A stretch of DNA of 64,000 nt. Origin: Roseovarius aestuarii (lineage in GTDB: Bacteria > Pseudomonadota > Alphaproteobacteria > Rhodobacterales > Rhodobacteraceae). The notes below the pieces were generated by a model. It did not search any database and was not told the origin of the DNA. It saw only the letters and a program-made list of their open reading frames with translations. The translations under genes were made by a program, and so were the position numbers. Shown here piece by piece: positions 1-8,924 of this stretch. Numbering within the stretch: the first letter of the stretch is position 1; every line of letters starts with the position of its first letter. The stretch covers positions 1 through 64,000 of the forward strand of contig JAPWHL010000017.1 in assembly GCA_027214255.1 (NCBI GenBank). Direction: 5' to 3'.

Positions 1-87
1 ATCGCGATGGAAGAAGGCCTGCGCTTTGCCATCCGCGAAGGCGGCCGCACCGTCGGCGCCGGCGTCGTCTCCAAAATCTTGGAGTGA
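1..87 (+). CDS. tuf: Elongation factor Tu, C-terminal end (partial)
   Basis: The window opens inside this gene; only the last 28 codons and the TGA stop at 85-87 are present. The residues (EEGLRFAIREGGRTVGAG, then VVSKILE) are the conserved C-terminal strand of bacterial EF-Tu, the GTPase that delivers aminoacyl-tRNA to the ribosome in the cytoplasm. Alphaproteobacteria often carry a tuf copy beside tRNA-Trp, and a tRNA-Trp gene does lie about 0.9 kb downstream here, though separated by an acetyltransferase gene. Confidence 0.95.
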   Translation: MAMEEGLRFAIREGGRTVGAGVVSKILE

Positions 88-96
88 TGACCGCGC

Positions 97-122
97 GTAG
101 GGTGCGCTTAAGCGCTCCCTAC
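97..122. repeat. 26-bp palindrome after tuf, with CGCTTAAGCG-like core
   Basis: Two 13-base arms (GTAGGGTGCGCTT and AAGCGCTCCCTAC) meet without a spacer at 109/110; only one position (T103/T116) fails to pair. It begins 9 bases after the tuf stop. A second 26-bp palindrome with the same centre lies at 32873-32898, also just past the end of an operon, so this may be a dispersed intergenic palindrome family or an mRNA 3'-end stabiliser. Confidence 0.6.
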
Positions 123-152
123 GTCTTGCATATCAGCGTTTACAGACGACCC

Positions 153-181
153 AAGGGCGCCTTTGCAGGCGCCCTTTGTTT
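153..181 (+). terminator. Rho-independent terminator of tuf
   Basis: A 9-bp GC-rich stem (AAGGGCGCC at 153-161, GGCGCCCTT at 168-176) with a TTTGCA loop is followed by a T-rich run (TTTGTTTTG). It lies 65 bases past the tuf stop and before the acetyltransferase gene, so it should end tuf transcription. Confidence 0.8.
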
Positions 182-240
182 TGCTCAACATGGGGGCTAT
201 ATGTCGGTCGAAGACCGCATCACGCTTTGAGTGAGGTTCT

Positions 241-909
241 ATGCCCAACACGTTTCCATCCCCAGACACGCCCCATCCCATCACCTTGCCTGACGGGGCG
301 GCCCACACGGGCACTGTGTTTCTGAAAGCCGTGATTGATCATCCTCACATCATTGTGGGCGATTACACGTATGCCAGCGCGCACAATCCGCCCGATGACT
401 GGGCAGCGCATCTAGCGCCATATCTTTACTCCGGCGCGCCCGAACGGTTGCTACTTGGGCGATTTTGTCAAATCGCGGATGGTGTGCAGTTCATTACGTC
501 TTCGGCGAACCATAGGCGCGACGGGTTTTCCACTTTTCCTTTTGCCGTGTTTGACGGTGGCATCGGAACGGTACGACCGTCGCTGCCTTCGCGGGGGCCC
601 GATACGCGGGTGGGGCATGACGTCTGGATCGGGCAGGGCGCGCGCATATTACCGGGTGCCGACATCGGCACGGGGGCCATTATTGGCGCGGGGGCCGTCG
701 TCAGCGGCACAGTAGAGCCTTATGCCGTTGTGACGGGTAATCCAGCCTGTGTGAAGCGGTATCGTTTTGACAAGACAACCGTCCATCGCTTGCTGAGCTT
801 AGCATGGTGGGATTGGCCGATTGAGCAGATCCAGGCGAACGAATCCGCAATTTGCGGTGCTGATTTGGCCGTATTAGAGGCCGCAGCAGGCGCATTATCC
901 GGCGCGTAA
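241..909 (+). CDS. Hexapeptide-repeat acetyltransferase (CatB/Vat-like)
   Basis: A 222-residue protein with the left-handed beta-helix hexapeptide pattern (for example VGHDVWIGQGARILPGADIG then TGAIIGAGAVV) around residues 110-160, followed by the typical VTGNPACVKRYRF stretch of the xenobiotic acetyltransferase family, which transfers acetyl from acetyl-CoA to hydroxyl groups of drugs or sugars. Residues 85-100 contain the SSANHRRDGFSTFPF segment usual for this family. The start has a GAGG-like site just upstream. It stands alone between the tuf terminator and tRNA-Trp. Substrate unknown; similarity to CatB/Vat does not prove antibiotic resistance, as many chromosomal members act on other acceptors. 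Confidence 0.8.
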   Translation: MPNTFPSPDTPHPITLPDGAAHTGTVFLKAVIDHPHIIVGDYTYASAHNPPDDWAAHLAPYLYSGAPERLLLGRFCQIADGVQFITSSANHRRDGFSTFPFAVFDGGIGTVRPSLPSRGPDTRVGHDVWIGQGARILPGADIGTGAIIGAGAVVSGTVEPYAVVTGNPACVKRYRFDKTTVHRLLSLAWWDWPIEQIQANESAICGADLAVLEAAAGALSGA

Positions 910-1027
910 CAATGGCCACCACCGCCGACCGCGTTAAACTAGGGCCAGGTAGGATAGGTTCCATTTGAAAACCTGTCGCATCGGGTCTTGCGTCTGGGCG
1001 CAAGGTGTCGTAATCCGCGTGCGTGAT

Positions 1028-1103
1028 AGGGGTATAGCTCAGTTGGTAGAGCGACGGTCTCCAAAACCGTAGGTCCCGGGTTCGAGCCCTGGTGCCCCTG
1101 CCA
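1028..1103 (+). tRNA. tRNA-Trp (anticodon CCA)
   Basis: The 76-base gene folds as a full cloverleaf: acceptor stem AGGGGTA/TGCCCCT, D-loop AGCTCAGTTGGTAGAGC, anticodon stem ACGGT/ACCGT around the loop CTCCAAA with anticodon CCA at 1061-1063, T-arm with GGTTCGAGCC, discriminator G1100 and an encoded CCA at 1101-1103. In many alphaproteobacteria tRNA-Trp is followed by secE and nusG; here a type I secretion pair in the opposite direction follows. Confidence 0.97.
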
Positions 1104-1158
1104 CTTTTCCTTTCAGATCGAAAATTTGCGTGCTGATGGCCTGTGCCGCGTGCGTCCG

Positions 1159-2466
1159 TTATTCGCGGAAGGCACGGGCAAAGTAGTCGCGCAGGGGTTT
1201 CACCAGATAGGCAATCGGCGAACGGTCTGCTGTGCGGATGAACGCCTCGACCGGCATGCCGGGAATCAGGTTGGTCTTGGCAGGCAGGCGTGCGCGCTGG
1301 GCCTCGCTCAGGGTGATTTCAGCGCGATAGTAGGGTGCCGTGCCTTCTGATCCCTGAAACGCATCCGCGGAAATTTTGACCACCTGTCCGGTCAGCTCGG
1401 GCGTCGTGCGTTGATCCAGCGCAGAAAATCGCAGGGTGACGTCCTGACCGAGATACAACAAATCGACGTGAATCGGGTCGATCTGGGCGTTGATTACCAG
1501 CGGGCGGTCTTGTGGGACGATGAAGAGCACCGGTTCGGCAGCGCGTAAGACCGAACGCAGGGCATAGACCTGTAGGTCATAGATCACCCCAGAAACCGGG
1601 GCCACGATTTCAAGGCGATTTAGGTCTTCGATCAGCGCACGGCGCTCTTCGCGCAATTCCAGCTCACGATACTGAAGATCACGCAGGGTGGTGATCGCCT
1701 CTTGGCGTCGTGCCGAGGCCCGTTGCAGCAATTGGATGTCAATTTCTGTTGCACGCCCCTCAGACTGGGCCTTGGACGCGCGCAGCTCGCCCAAGGTGCC
1801 GCTAAGGCGGGCGCGTTCGCGCTGTAGGCTCAGGATGCGCGAGGCCTGCGCCAGCCCCTTGTCCAATAGCGTTTGCTGATCTTCCAGCTCGGACCCGATC
1901 AGGGATAGCTGCTCGGCCAGTGCATCTTGCTGTGCGACGATGCCTACAATTTGGTCCATGATCTGGCTGCGCCGTTTTTGCAATTGTTCATTTTCTGCGG
2001 CGTTTGTTTCGACGCGGGCGGCCAACAAGCGGCTTTGACCATCCATCAAGGACCGGGCATCTTCACTGCGCGTTGCGGCCTCCACAAGAAATGGATCAAA
2101 GACGATATCGGTGCTGTCATCACGCTCAGCGGTCAGACGGCCCCGGCGGGCCATCAGCTCGTACAATTGGTTGTCGATGATCGCCAATTGCGATGTCATG
2201 CTGGCCGCGTCCAGTCGTATCAGAACATCACCTGCTTCGACGCTGTCGCCCTCGTCCACCAGAATTTCGGCAACCACACCGCCGCTGGGGTGCTGAACGA
2301 CTTGCCGGTTTTGATCCACCTCGATCCGGCCTTGCGCGATCACGGCACCTGAGATGTTGGTCATTCCCGCCCAGGCGCCAAAGCCCCCGAGCAAAAGGAC
2401 AAGACCCAGCACTCCTATCAACAAAGGTTTGCGGGCGGTCCATGGGTTGGAGGCGGGGCCGGTCAT
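1159..2466 (-). CDS. HlyD-family type I secretion periplasmic adaptor
   Basis: A 435-residue membrane fusion protein of the HlyD/PrtE/LapC kind that bridges the inner-membrane ABC exporter to a TolC-like outer-membrane channel. A single membrane helix lies at about residues 13-34, followed by a biotinyl-lipoyl half ([20 protein letters not shown]), a long alpha-helical hairpin from about 110 to 290, the second lipoyl half ([14 protein letters not shown]) and a C-terminal beta domain. Its start overlaps the stop of the upstream ABC gene by 4 bases (2463-2466), so the two are translationally coupled. No tolC gene is seen in the window. The likely cargo class is RTX protein, given the adjacent RTX remnant. 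Confidence 0.9.
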   Translation of the reverse strand: MTGPASNPWTARKPLLIGVLGLVLLLGGFGAWAGMTNISGAVIAQGRIEVDQNRQVVQHPSGGVVAEILVDEGDSVEAGDVLIRLDAASMTSQLAIIDNQLYELMARRGRLTAERDDSTDIVFDPFLVEAATRSEDARSLMDGQSRLLAARVETNAAENEQLQKRRSQIMDQIVGIVAQQDALAEQLSLIGSELEDQQTLLDKGLAQASRILSLQRERARLSGTLGELRASKAQSEGRATEIDIQLLQRASARRQEAITTLRDLQYRELELREERRALIEDLNRLEIVAPVSGVIYDLQVYALRSVLRAAEPVLFIVPQDRPLVINAQIDPIHVDLLYLGQDVTLRFSALDQRTTPELTGQVVKISADAFQGSEGTAPYYRAEITLSEAQRARLPAKTNLIPGMPVEAFIRTADRSPIAYLVKPLRDYFARAFRE

Positions 2467-4391
2467 GTCCGTGGTCCCTTGGTTTGTGGGTTTTTCCCAG
2501 AGGGGTCTTTGGCAGTGGCCGGGGCCTTGATGGAGGCTTTGGCAGGGGGCATGGCCATGGCTGTGGCTGTGGCTGCGGCTCTGTTAGGGGCCGAGCCTTT
2601 GGCCGGCGCATTGACCGGTGCTTTGGTAGGGGCACCGTTTGGTGGCGGGCCTTTCGCATTGCCGGGGCCGGGGTCTTTGCCATCAACCAGTTTGTCGCTG
2701 TTGCGCACGTTGCTTTTCAGAACTTCGTCCTTGGGGCCGAATGCGCGCATAATGCCCTCTTCCAGCAGGACGATCATGTCACATTCGCGAATGGCCGCCG
2801 GGCGGTGTGCGATGATCACGACCGCGCCGCCGGCGGTTTTGAAATCCGTTACAGCATTGTTAAAGGCGGTGCTGCCTTGCCAATCAAGGTTCGAGTTCGG
2901 TTCGTCCAGAACCAGCAAAACCGGGTCACCGAACATTGCACGCGCCAGTCCAATGCGCTGTATTTGCCCGCCGGACAGGCCGCCGCCACTGGCGGTGACA
3001 GGTGTGTCATAGCCTTGAGGTAAGGACAGTATCATGTCATGCGCGTCGGCCTTTTGGGCGGCGGCAACGACGGCGGTATCATCGGCGTTGGGCGTGAGCC
3101 GGGCGATGTTTTCAGACACTGTGCCATCGAAGAGTTGGACCCGTTGGGGCAGATATCCAATGTGCTGCCCCAGAACGTCAGGCCCGTATTGATCCAGTGC
3201 CGCACCGCCCAATCGGATCGTGCCGGTACGCAGCGGCCAGACGCCGGTCAAAGCCCGTGCAAGGGTGGATTTGCCCGCACCTGTCGTGCCGATCACGCCG
3301 ACGACCTGACCGGGCTGAATATTGAAGGTCACGCCGCGCAGTGAGGGATGTTGCTGACCTGGGGGGACCACGGCCACGCCTTGCACGTCCAAAATAGGAG
3401 CGGGGCGGGGAAGGCTGGTGCGTTGGGGTTCTGGTGGGACATCGGCTAACAGCTTGCTCAGGCTTTCCCATGCTTGACGCGCGCGCAGAACCATCGGCCA
3501 TTGACCGATCAACAGCTCAATCGGGGCCAAGGCACGGCCCATCAGGATGGATGCGGCAATCATTGCCCCGGCGGTCAATTCGCCGCGCAACACCAGAAAG
3601 GCCCCCAATCCCAGCATCGCGGATTGCAAGAACAGGCGCAGTGTTTTGGTCGTAACTGAAAACGTGCCGCCAACATCTGTGGCGCTCATGTGTTCGCTCA
3701 AGGCTGTGTTGCGCGCATCCTGCCAGCGGGCAGAGGCGTTGTTGCGCATCCCCATCGCTTCGACGGATTCGGCCTCGGCCCGGATTTGGGTGGCCATTGA
3801 ATCCGCGACCTGAGTCGAGCGGGCGGATTTACGTGTGGGGCCGCGCGACAACCATTGGTTCATTGCGGTGATGACGATCAAAACGATCCCGCCACTGATC
3901 GCCAACATGCCCAGCCAAGGATGGAAAATCCAGATACCGGCCAGAAACAGCGGCGTCCATGGGGCGTCAAAAAAGGCGGTCAGCGCGGGCGAGGTCATCA
4001 ACCCCCGGATCGCGGCCAAATCCGACAGGGCTGTGATGCTGCTTGCGTCTGGCAACCACGACGATTTGCGCAGGGAGGCGTCAAAGACGCGCCTGTCCAA
4101 CTGGGCCTGAAACCGTGCACCAGCGCGCGCCATGACCCGGCCGCGTGCATAGTCCAAAATGCCCATCATCAGATAGAGAAACGCCACCAGACCCGTCAGC
4201 GCAACCAGCGTTTCTACAGATCGGCTGCCCAGCACGCGGTCATAAACCTGCAACATGTAGATAGGGCCGGTCAGCATCAACAGATTGACGAAGGCACTGA
4301 ACAGCCCGACAAACCAGTAAAGCGGGCGCGACGCCTTACGTGCCGCCCGTAATTCGGCCACGCCGGGGGGCGTCATGTGTCCCACCCGCAT
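2463..4391 (-). CDS. Type I secretion ABC permease/ATPase (PrtD-like)
   Basis: A 642-residue half-size ABC exporter: transmembrane domain at about residues 20-310, then a nucleotide-binding domain with Walker [10 protein letters not shown] (368-376), signature LSGGQ (472-476), Walker B VLLVLDEP (491-498) and the H-loop HR at 529-530. It should energise export of an RTX-type substrate across both membranes together with the adaptor gene that overlaps it. The last 70 or so residues (from about 571) are an unusual Lys/Pro/Ala-rich tail with no fold visible, well beyond the normal PrtD end. An internal ATG at 4376 follows a GGGTGGGA stretch and could be the real start. Confidence 0.9.
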   Translation of the reverse strand: MRVGHMTPPGVAELRAARKASRPLYWFVGLFSAFVNLLMLTGPIYMLQVYDRVLGSRSVETLVALTGLVAFLYLMMGILDYARGRVMARAGARFQAQLDRRVFDASLRKSSWLPDASSITALSDLAAIRGLMTSPALTAFFDAPWTPLFLAGIWIFHPWLGMLAISGGIVLIVITAMNQWLSRGPTRKSARSTQVADSMATQIRAEAESVEAMGMRNNASARWQDARNTALSEHMSATDVGGTFSVTTKTLRLFLQSAMLGLGAFLVLRGELTAGAMIAASILMGRALAPIELLIGQWPMVLRARQAWESLSKLLADVPPEPQRTSLPRPAPILDVQGVAVVPPGQQHPSLRGVTFNIQPGQVVGVIGTTGAGKSTLARALTGVWPLRTGTIRLGGAALDQYGPDVLGQHIGYLPQRVQLFDGTVSENIARLTPNADDTAVVAAAQKADAHDMILSLPQGYDTPVTASGGGLSGGQIQRIGLARAMFGDPVLLVLDEPNSNLDWQGSTAFNNAVTDFKTAGGAVVIIAHRPAAIRECDMIVLLEEGIMRAFGPKDEVLKSNVRNSDKLVDGKDPGPGNAKGPPPNGAPTKAPVNAPAKGSAPNRAAATATAMAMPPAKASIKAPATAKDPSGKNPQTKGPRT

Positions 4392-4716
4392 GATTTTGGA
4401 ACGATGGCGGCTCTACGGTTAATATCGCAGACGTGGTTGGGGGCGGGGCTGTAAACAGGGATCATAAAAATGCTCATATCTCCACCTCTACACCAAGTGC
4501 CGGGGCGGCTCTAGTGGGATCGTATCCCAAGTTCTAAGTGGTTGTTTTGCCGTTGCACAAGCCTGAAAGCCATAGGGCGTTTCCTGATGCGGTGCGGTCG
4601 GTTTCGTGAAACCGTTTATGAAACATGCCGGTCCTGCCAATCTTGGCCGGAAACATTCATATTCGCGCCGACCGGTTTTAATGGTCGGCGCGAAGGTGCG
4701 CTTGATTGAGGTCACA
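4392..4716. other. Intergenic stretch between RTX remnant and exporter genes
   Basis: These 325 bases hold no convincing gene. On the minus strand they contain the region that should carry the exporter promoter and, nearer the RTX remnant, the perfect 12-bp inverted repeat listed at 4662-4694. No clear -35/-10 pair was found by eye. Confidence 0.5.
4662..4694 (-). terminator. 12-bp perfect hairpin downstream of the RTX remnant
   Basis: Arms TTCGCGCCGACC (4662-4673) and GGTCGGCGCGAA (4683-4694) pair perfectly around a 9-base loop. It lies 23 bases past the stop of the RTX reading frame. No T-run follows on either strand, so it may act as a Rho-independent-like stop or an mRNA end-stabilising hairpin rather than a classical terminator. 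Confidence 0.45.
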
Positions 4717-5715
4717 TTAGATCAATTGGATGTCGTCGATTACCTGCGCGATGGTCAGAACATCAATCGTCAACTCCCCTCCGCCCAAGGATGACAGGTC
4801 AAAGCGCACGCCCCCCGGCAGATCCGTACCTGCGGCCTGAAGCTGTGCTATGGTCGTTCCGTCATCCAAATCCAGAATGATCACGTCCACGTCACTCTGG
4901 AAATCTCCAATGATGACCTGACCGGCGGCGCTGCCCAGCTCGAAACGATCGGATTCGCTGTGCCCGTCGCCACCGTCAATGTTGTCGGCGCCCGCGCCGC
5001 CGCGAATGAAATCATCACCGCCGCCTGCGCGAATGGTGTCGTCACCGTCATGGCCCGCGATGCGATTATCATTATCGTCCGTGGTTAGGTGGTCATCGTG
5101 CTTTGAGCCGGAGATATCTTCGAAACCGGCCAAAATATCGCCCGTTGCCTCGCCGCCCGCGTTATTGGCGTTATTGGTGAAATCGACCGTGACGCCCGCT
5201 TTGGACAACCAGTAGGAAATCCGGTCGCGTGCTCCGTCGCCACCGTCCAGATCATCCGCGCCTTTGCCACCGCGCACATAATCATCGCCGCCCAAGGTTT
5301 TGATCGTGTCGTTTCCGTCGTGCCCGAGAAAGCTGTTGGCATTGTCATCGCCGATCAGGGTGTCGCCCGAATGGCTGCCTGAAATATCCTCAATATCAAT
5401 CAGAACGTCGCCCTCGGCATAGCCGCCCGTCGCCGTGCCTGCGGTCAGATTGATCTGTATGGGGCCAACCGTGTTCCAATAGCTGACACGATCGCCCGCA
5501 CCGTCGTCGGAGCCACCGTCAATGGTATCTGCGCCGGTGCTGGCGCGGACGTAGTCCTCGCCGTTACCAGCGTCGATGTCGTCATCGCCACCATAGATAT
5601 AGTCATCGCCGTCGCCAGCTTCGATATCGTCATCGCCGTCGCCACCATAAAGATGGTCGCCGTTGCCGAGGCCCTGAATTGTATCATCGCCGCCCCGTCG
5701 AAAAGGCCGGATTTC
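4717..5715 (-). pseudogene. 5'-truncated RTX (haemolysin-type Ca-binding repeat) remnant
   Basis: The minus-strand frame from 5715 to the stop at 4717 encodes about 332 residues dominated by GGxGxDxhx nonapeptide RTX repeats (GGDGDDDIE, GGDDYVRGG, GGAGADNIDGG), three repeat blocks separated by non-repeat segments with matching YW...V motifs. It ends in a short C-terminal tail as type I secreted proteins do. However an in-frame TAG stands at 5716-5718, and no ATG, GTG or TTG occurs in the frame until a TTG at 5295, in the middle of the repeats. The frame therefore seems to have lost its start and its functional N-terminal domain, by deletion up to the luxR gene whose stop is only 17 bases upstream. 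A shorter protein of 192 residues from the TTG is possible but less likely. Confidence 0.7.
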
Positions 5716-5732
5716 CTAAATTTTGCAATGGC

Positions 5733-6602
5733 CTACTTGAGGTGAAGCAAGAACAAGCTGAACAGTTCCGCCTGCGATGATATCTCCAGCTTGGAGTATA
5801 TGTTGCGGCGGTGGGACTTTACCGTGGGCAGGGATATTCCAAGGTTCAGCGAAATTGATTGGCTGGAATGCCCGATCAGGATCAACTGCGCCACCTCGCG
5901 TTCGCGCGTGGTCAGGATGTGGCCGCCAAAATCGTGAAACCTGTCTTCTTGATCGGCGGGCGAGTCCTCGGCCTCAAGGCTGGCGGGATTGATTGCGAAC
6001 TGTCTTTGTAAAACGGCATCCAGCGCGGGATAGAGCTGTGTCATGATCTGTCGGCATTGCATGGTCTGAGCGCTGCCCAATGGTGTCAGAAGGCTTAGGT
6101 CCAGCATCGTCCCATTGGGCAAGGTGATCAGCACGATCACTTCGGCCATGTTTTTGGGCCAGCCCGGTGTGCGATAGCCAATTGGCTCGCTGTCTTCGAT
6201 ATGGACGTCGATTTCTGGCTGCGCGATATCCACGCTGCCTTTGGGGTAAAAATCCGAAATCATGTAAACCCCCGGCGCGTGTCCTTGCTGAAACGCGCGG
6301 AAGGCGGGGTTAATGACATGCGTATAGGAGAGGTAATTTTCCAATCCCCGCATATGCGCAGGCGGGTCCGGTTGATTTGCCAGGGCGGCCGGGCCCTGTG
6401 TCTTGCGATACAAAAACAGATGGAACGACTGAAATCCGAACACTTCGGTCAAAACATCGGCCAGATCACGTGCGAAACTGTCACGTCCGATCAGGGCGAT
6501 CAAACTGGCGATCTGGTCGGGCGTGACGTTCGGGGCGGTCGCGGTCGAATGTTTCATGATGGTATTAACACTGGAGGCCGAGATTTGATCAAGAGGTGGC
6601 AT
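5733..6602 (-). CDS. LuxR-family transcriptional regulator
   Basis: A 289-residue regulator whose last 65 residues are a GerE/LuxR helix-turn-helix (LTTREREVAQLILIGHSS, then SLPTVKSHRRNIYSKLE). The N-terminal 200 residues resemble no sensor domain that I can name; the conserved Trp/Tyr pattern of acyl-homoserine-lactone-binding domains is not evident, so this is best seen as an orphan LuxR-type activator. It is divergent from the class V aminotransferase gene at 6727, which makes the 6.7-14.9 kb catabolic cluster its most likely target; the RTX remnant directly behind it is the alternative. A second in-frame ATG at codon 16 is possible, and neither start has a strong ribosome site. Confidence 0.85.
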   Translation of the reverse strand: MPPLDQISASSVNTIMKHSTATAPNVTPDQIASLIALIGRDSFARDLADVLTEVFGFQSFHLFLYRKTQGPAALANQPDPPAHMRGLENYLSYTHVINPAFRAFQQGHAPGVYMISDFYPKGSVDIAQPEIDVHIEDSEPIGYRTPGWPKNMAEVIVLITLPNGTMLDLSLLTPLGSAQTMQCRQIMTQLYPALDAVLQRQFAINPASLEAEDSPADQEDRFHDFGGHILTTREREVAQLILIGHSSQSISLNLGISLPTVKSHRRNIYSKLEISSQAELFSLFLLHLK

Positions 6603-6636
6603 TTTTTGCCGTCCGAGGGATGAGGATGGCCCGGTC

Positions 6637-6652
6637 TCATCCTTTGGGATGA
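6637..6652. promoter_or_regulatory. Small inverted repeat in the luxR/aminotransferase divergent region
   Basis: TCATCC (6637-6642) and GGATGA (6647-6652) form a perfect 6-bp inverted repeat with a 4-base gap in the 124-base region between the divergent genes. Its position suits an operator for the LuxR-family regulator, but nothing else supports it. Confidence 0.3.
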
Positions 6653-6726
6653 TAGGTTTTGGTGTCTCATGATTCCAGACTGCGCAAAAGGCGTCGGGTT
6701 CGTCGCATTGAAAAGGGATACGAAAG

Positions 6727-7980
6727 ATGGCTTTTCCAATTGATGACGTTCGGACAATGTTTCCGTCACTGGCGCAGACGGACGACGGCGCGACGCGTTG
6801 TTATCTGGACAATCCCGCAGGAACACAGGTGTCTCGGATGGTGATCGACGCGGTCAGCGCCTATTACCTGCACCACAATTCCAACGCAGGCGGCGCGTTT
6901 GAAACCAGCCGACAAACAGACCGAATCTGGGCCGAGGCACATGACGACATGGCGCTGATGCTGAACGCCAAGTCGGGCTCCGAGGTGGTGATCGGGCAGT
7001 CCATGACCAGCCTGACCTTTCATCTGTCTCGCGGCATCTGCCATGATTTTCAGCCCGGTGATGAAATTGTAATCACCCGGATGGAGCACGAGGGCAACGT
7101 TGGTCCATGGCTGGAGATTGCCAAAGACAAGGGAATGACCGTCCGCTGGGTCGATTTCAACCGCGACACATGGCAGGTTGAACCCGAAGATCTGGCCGCT
7201 CAGCTAAGTGACCGGACCCGTCTGGTGGCGTTGAACTATGCGTCCAACATGACAGGTTCAATCAACGATGTCGCCGCGTTGACAAAGATTGCAAAGGACG
7301 CAGGCGCATTGGTGTTTGTGGACGCCGTGCAACTGACGCCGCATCATCTGGTCGATGTGCAGGCGCTGGGATGTGATTTTTTGGCCTGTTCGTCTTACAA
7401 GTTTTTCGGCCCACATATGGGCGTCATCTGGGGCCGTCACGACCTGCTCAGCAGTATTTATGCCTATAAAGGGCGCTGCGTTTCCGATGCCAGCCCTGAC
7501 CGGCACGAGATGGGAACCCCCCAATACGAAATGCTGGCCGGATTGTCGGCCACTGTAAAGTACTGGGAAACTCTGGGCGGGATGACCGGCGGGCAGGGCG
7601 CGCGCCGAGATTTGATCGCGGCCGCGTATAGCGCATCGCGCCAGTATGAAGAGCCGCTGACCAACACGCTGATTGCCGGGCTTCAGGATATTCCGGGCGT
7701 CACCGTTTATGGCATCACCAACCCCAACCGTATTGGGGAACGGGTGCCAACCGTGTCGATACGTCATGCCTCGGTTGCGCCGCAACCGATTGCCGAGGCG
7801 CTGGGCGCTGCGGGTATCCATGTCTGGCATGGCCACAACTATGCCTATGAACCCGCGCGCGCGCTGGGGCTGCCACTGGACGAAGGCGTCGTCCGGATTG
7901 GTATCGCTCATTACAATACGCAAGCCGAAATCGAACGGACGATCAAGAAGGTTACTCAAGCTGTTACAAAGGCCGGATAA
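6727..7980 (+). CDS. Class V aminotransferase, cysteine-desulfurase-like
   Basis: A 417-residue PLP enzyme of aminotransferase class V, closest by eye to the cysteine-desulfurase-like subgroup. The PLP-binding lysine sits in ACSSYKFFGPHMG (about residue 223), preceded by the VDAVQLTPH stretch that carries the pyridine-nitrogen Asp and the ring-stacking His. It begins the co-directional run of nine genes to 14945 and is divergent from the LuxR-type regulator. No Fe-S assembly gene is nearby, so a catabolic lyase or desulfurase-like role on the imported amino acid is more likely than a housekeeping one. The exact reaction cannot be read from sequence. Confidence 0.85.
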   Translation: MAFPIDDVRTMFPSLAQTDDGATRCYLDNPAGTQVSRMVIDAVSAYYLHHNSNAGGAFETSRQTDRIWAEAHDDMALMLNAKSGSEVVIGQSMTSLTFHLSRGICHDFQPGDEIVITRMEHEGNVGPWLEIAKDKGMTVRWVDFNRDTWQVEPEDLAAQLSDRTRLVALNYASNMTGSINDVAALTKIAKDAGALVFVDAVQLTPHHLVDVQALGCDFLACSSYKFFGPHMGVIWGRHDLLSSIYAYKGRCVSDASPDRHEMGTPQYEMLAGLSATVKYWETLGGMTGGQGARRDLIAAAYSASRQYEEPLTNTLIAGLQDIPGVTVYGITNPNRIGERVPTVSIRHASVAPQPIAEALGAAGIHVWHGHNYAYEPARALGLPLDEGVVRIGIAHYNTQAEIERTIKKVTQAVTKAG

Positions 7981-8029
7981 AACCGACCATGGCACCGTAT
8001 ACCACCTGCCTCAACAAGGAGACTGAAGA

Positions 8030-8842
8030 ATGAAACGACTGACTGGAATTTTTGCCGCTGCTGCGGCGGCTCTGACCGTGGGCAGCGCTCTGCCTGCTTC
8101 GGCTGAGACACTGCGCGTGGGGATGGAATGCACGTATGCTCCATTCAACTATCGCACAGAAAGCGGCGAACTGGCGGGCTATGATGTGGACGTCGCCAAT
8201 GGCGTGGCCGCGATCATCGGCGCAGATCTTGAATTTGTTTGCCAGCAATGGGACGGCATGATCCCCGCGCTTCTGGCCAACAAGTTTGATTTGATCGTCG
8301 CATCGATGTCGATCACCAACGACCGACTGGAAAAGATCGATTTCTCCAGCCCATACCGGGATTCCGTTGGCCGTTTGGTTGGCAGCTCGGATGCTGATCT
8401 GAACCTGTTTGACGATGCCGGCAAACCGATTGCGGAAAACTTCAAGGGCCTGCGCATCGGTTTAGAGCGTGCCTCGACCTACGAAGCTTGGTTCAACGCG
8501 ACGCTGCCTGACGCCGAAACCGTTCTTTATGACGGCAACGAGGCGATGTATCTGGACCTGCGCAATGGCCGCGTGGATGCGATCATGACCAACCCCATGA
8601 AGGCGCATTTGCGCTTCTTGGCGACGGAAGAGGGCAGCGGCTATGAATTCGTCAGCCCCGCGATTTCCGAGGTCGAGTATTTCGGCGTTGGCGTCGGGAT
8701 CGGCCTGCGTCAAGGCCAGCCTGAGCTGAAGGCACGTCTGGACGGCGCGATCAAGTCTTTGATCAACGATGGTAAACTGACCGAGTACGCGCTGAAATAC
8801 TTCCCGTTCCCGATCCATAACGAGGAATGGGGCGACAGCTGA
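8030..8842 (+). CDS. Polar amino acid ABC transporter, periplasmic binding protein
   Basis: A 270-residue family 3 solute-binding protein. A Sec signal peptide with cleavage after ASA (residue 25) is followed by TLRVGMECTYAPFNY, the usual ligand-pocket opening, and by the YDVDVANGVAAIIG and DLIVASMSITNDR motifs of the Lys/Arg/Orn/His-binding group. It is exported to the periplasm and hands ligand to the two permeases encoded next. A good Shine-Dalgarno (AAGGAG) precedes the ATG. Ligand specificity is likely a cationic or related amino acid but is not certain. Confidence 0.92.
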   Translation: MKRLTGIFAAAAAALTVGSALPASAETLRVGMECTYAPFNYRTESGELAGYDVDVANGVAAIIGADLEFVCQQWDGMIPALLANKFDLIVASMSITNDRLEKIDFSSPYRDSVGRLVGSSDADLNLFDDAGKPIAENFKGLRIGLERASTYEAWFNATLPDAETVLYDGNEAMYLDLRNGRVDAIMTNPMKAHLRFLATEEGSGYEFVSPAISEVEYFGVGVGIGLRQGQPELKARLDGAIKSLINDGKLTEYALKYFPFPIHNEEWGDS

Positions 8843-8863
8843 TATCGGGACTTTCCTCGCTTG

Positions 8864-8895
8864 GGGCGGCGCAGCCGAATTGCGCCGCCCTTTTT
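8864..8895 (+). terminator. Hairpin with T-run between binding-protein and permease genes
   Basis: A perfect 10-bp stem (GGGCGGCGCA at 8864-8873, TGCGCCGCCC at 8881-8890) is followed by TTTTT. Placed inside the transporter operon, it should act as a partial terminator that keeps binding-protein mRNA more abundant than permease mRNA, a common arrangement in such operons. Confidence 0.8.
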
Positions 8896-8924
8896 ACAAC
8901 TGAATCAGAGCAAAGGGGTATGCC

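Noticed and set aside
241-909. Chloramphenicol or streptogramin resistance gene
   Set aside because: The fold matches the CatB/Vat family, but many chromosomal members have other acceptors and nothing nearby suggests a resistance element.
1028-1103. tRNA-Trp as attachment site of an integrated element
   Set aside because: No integrase and no repeated tRNA 3' end were found in the window; kept only as a low-level synteny remark.
2193-3023. 276-codon plus-strand frame opposite the secretion genes
   Set aside because: It is antisense to the intact adaptor and ATPase genes, rich in Arg/Gly/Cys of random type, and shows no family likeness; a GC-skew shadow.
5300-5700. Short direct repeats resembling a CRISPR or tandem-repeat array
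   Set aside because: They are codons of the RTX nonapeptide repeats, with no constant repeat/spacer lengths.
5733-6602. Quorum-sensing receptor with a luxI partner
   Set aside because: No luxI-type synthase is present and the N-terminal part lacks a clear acyl-homoserine-lactone pocket pattern.
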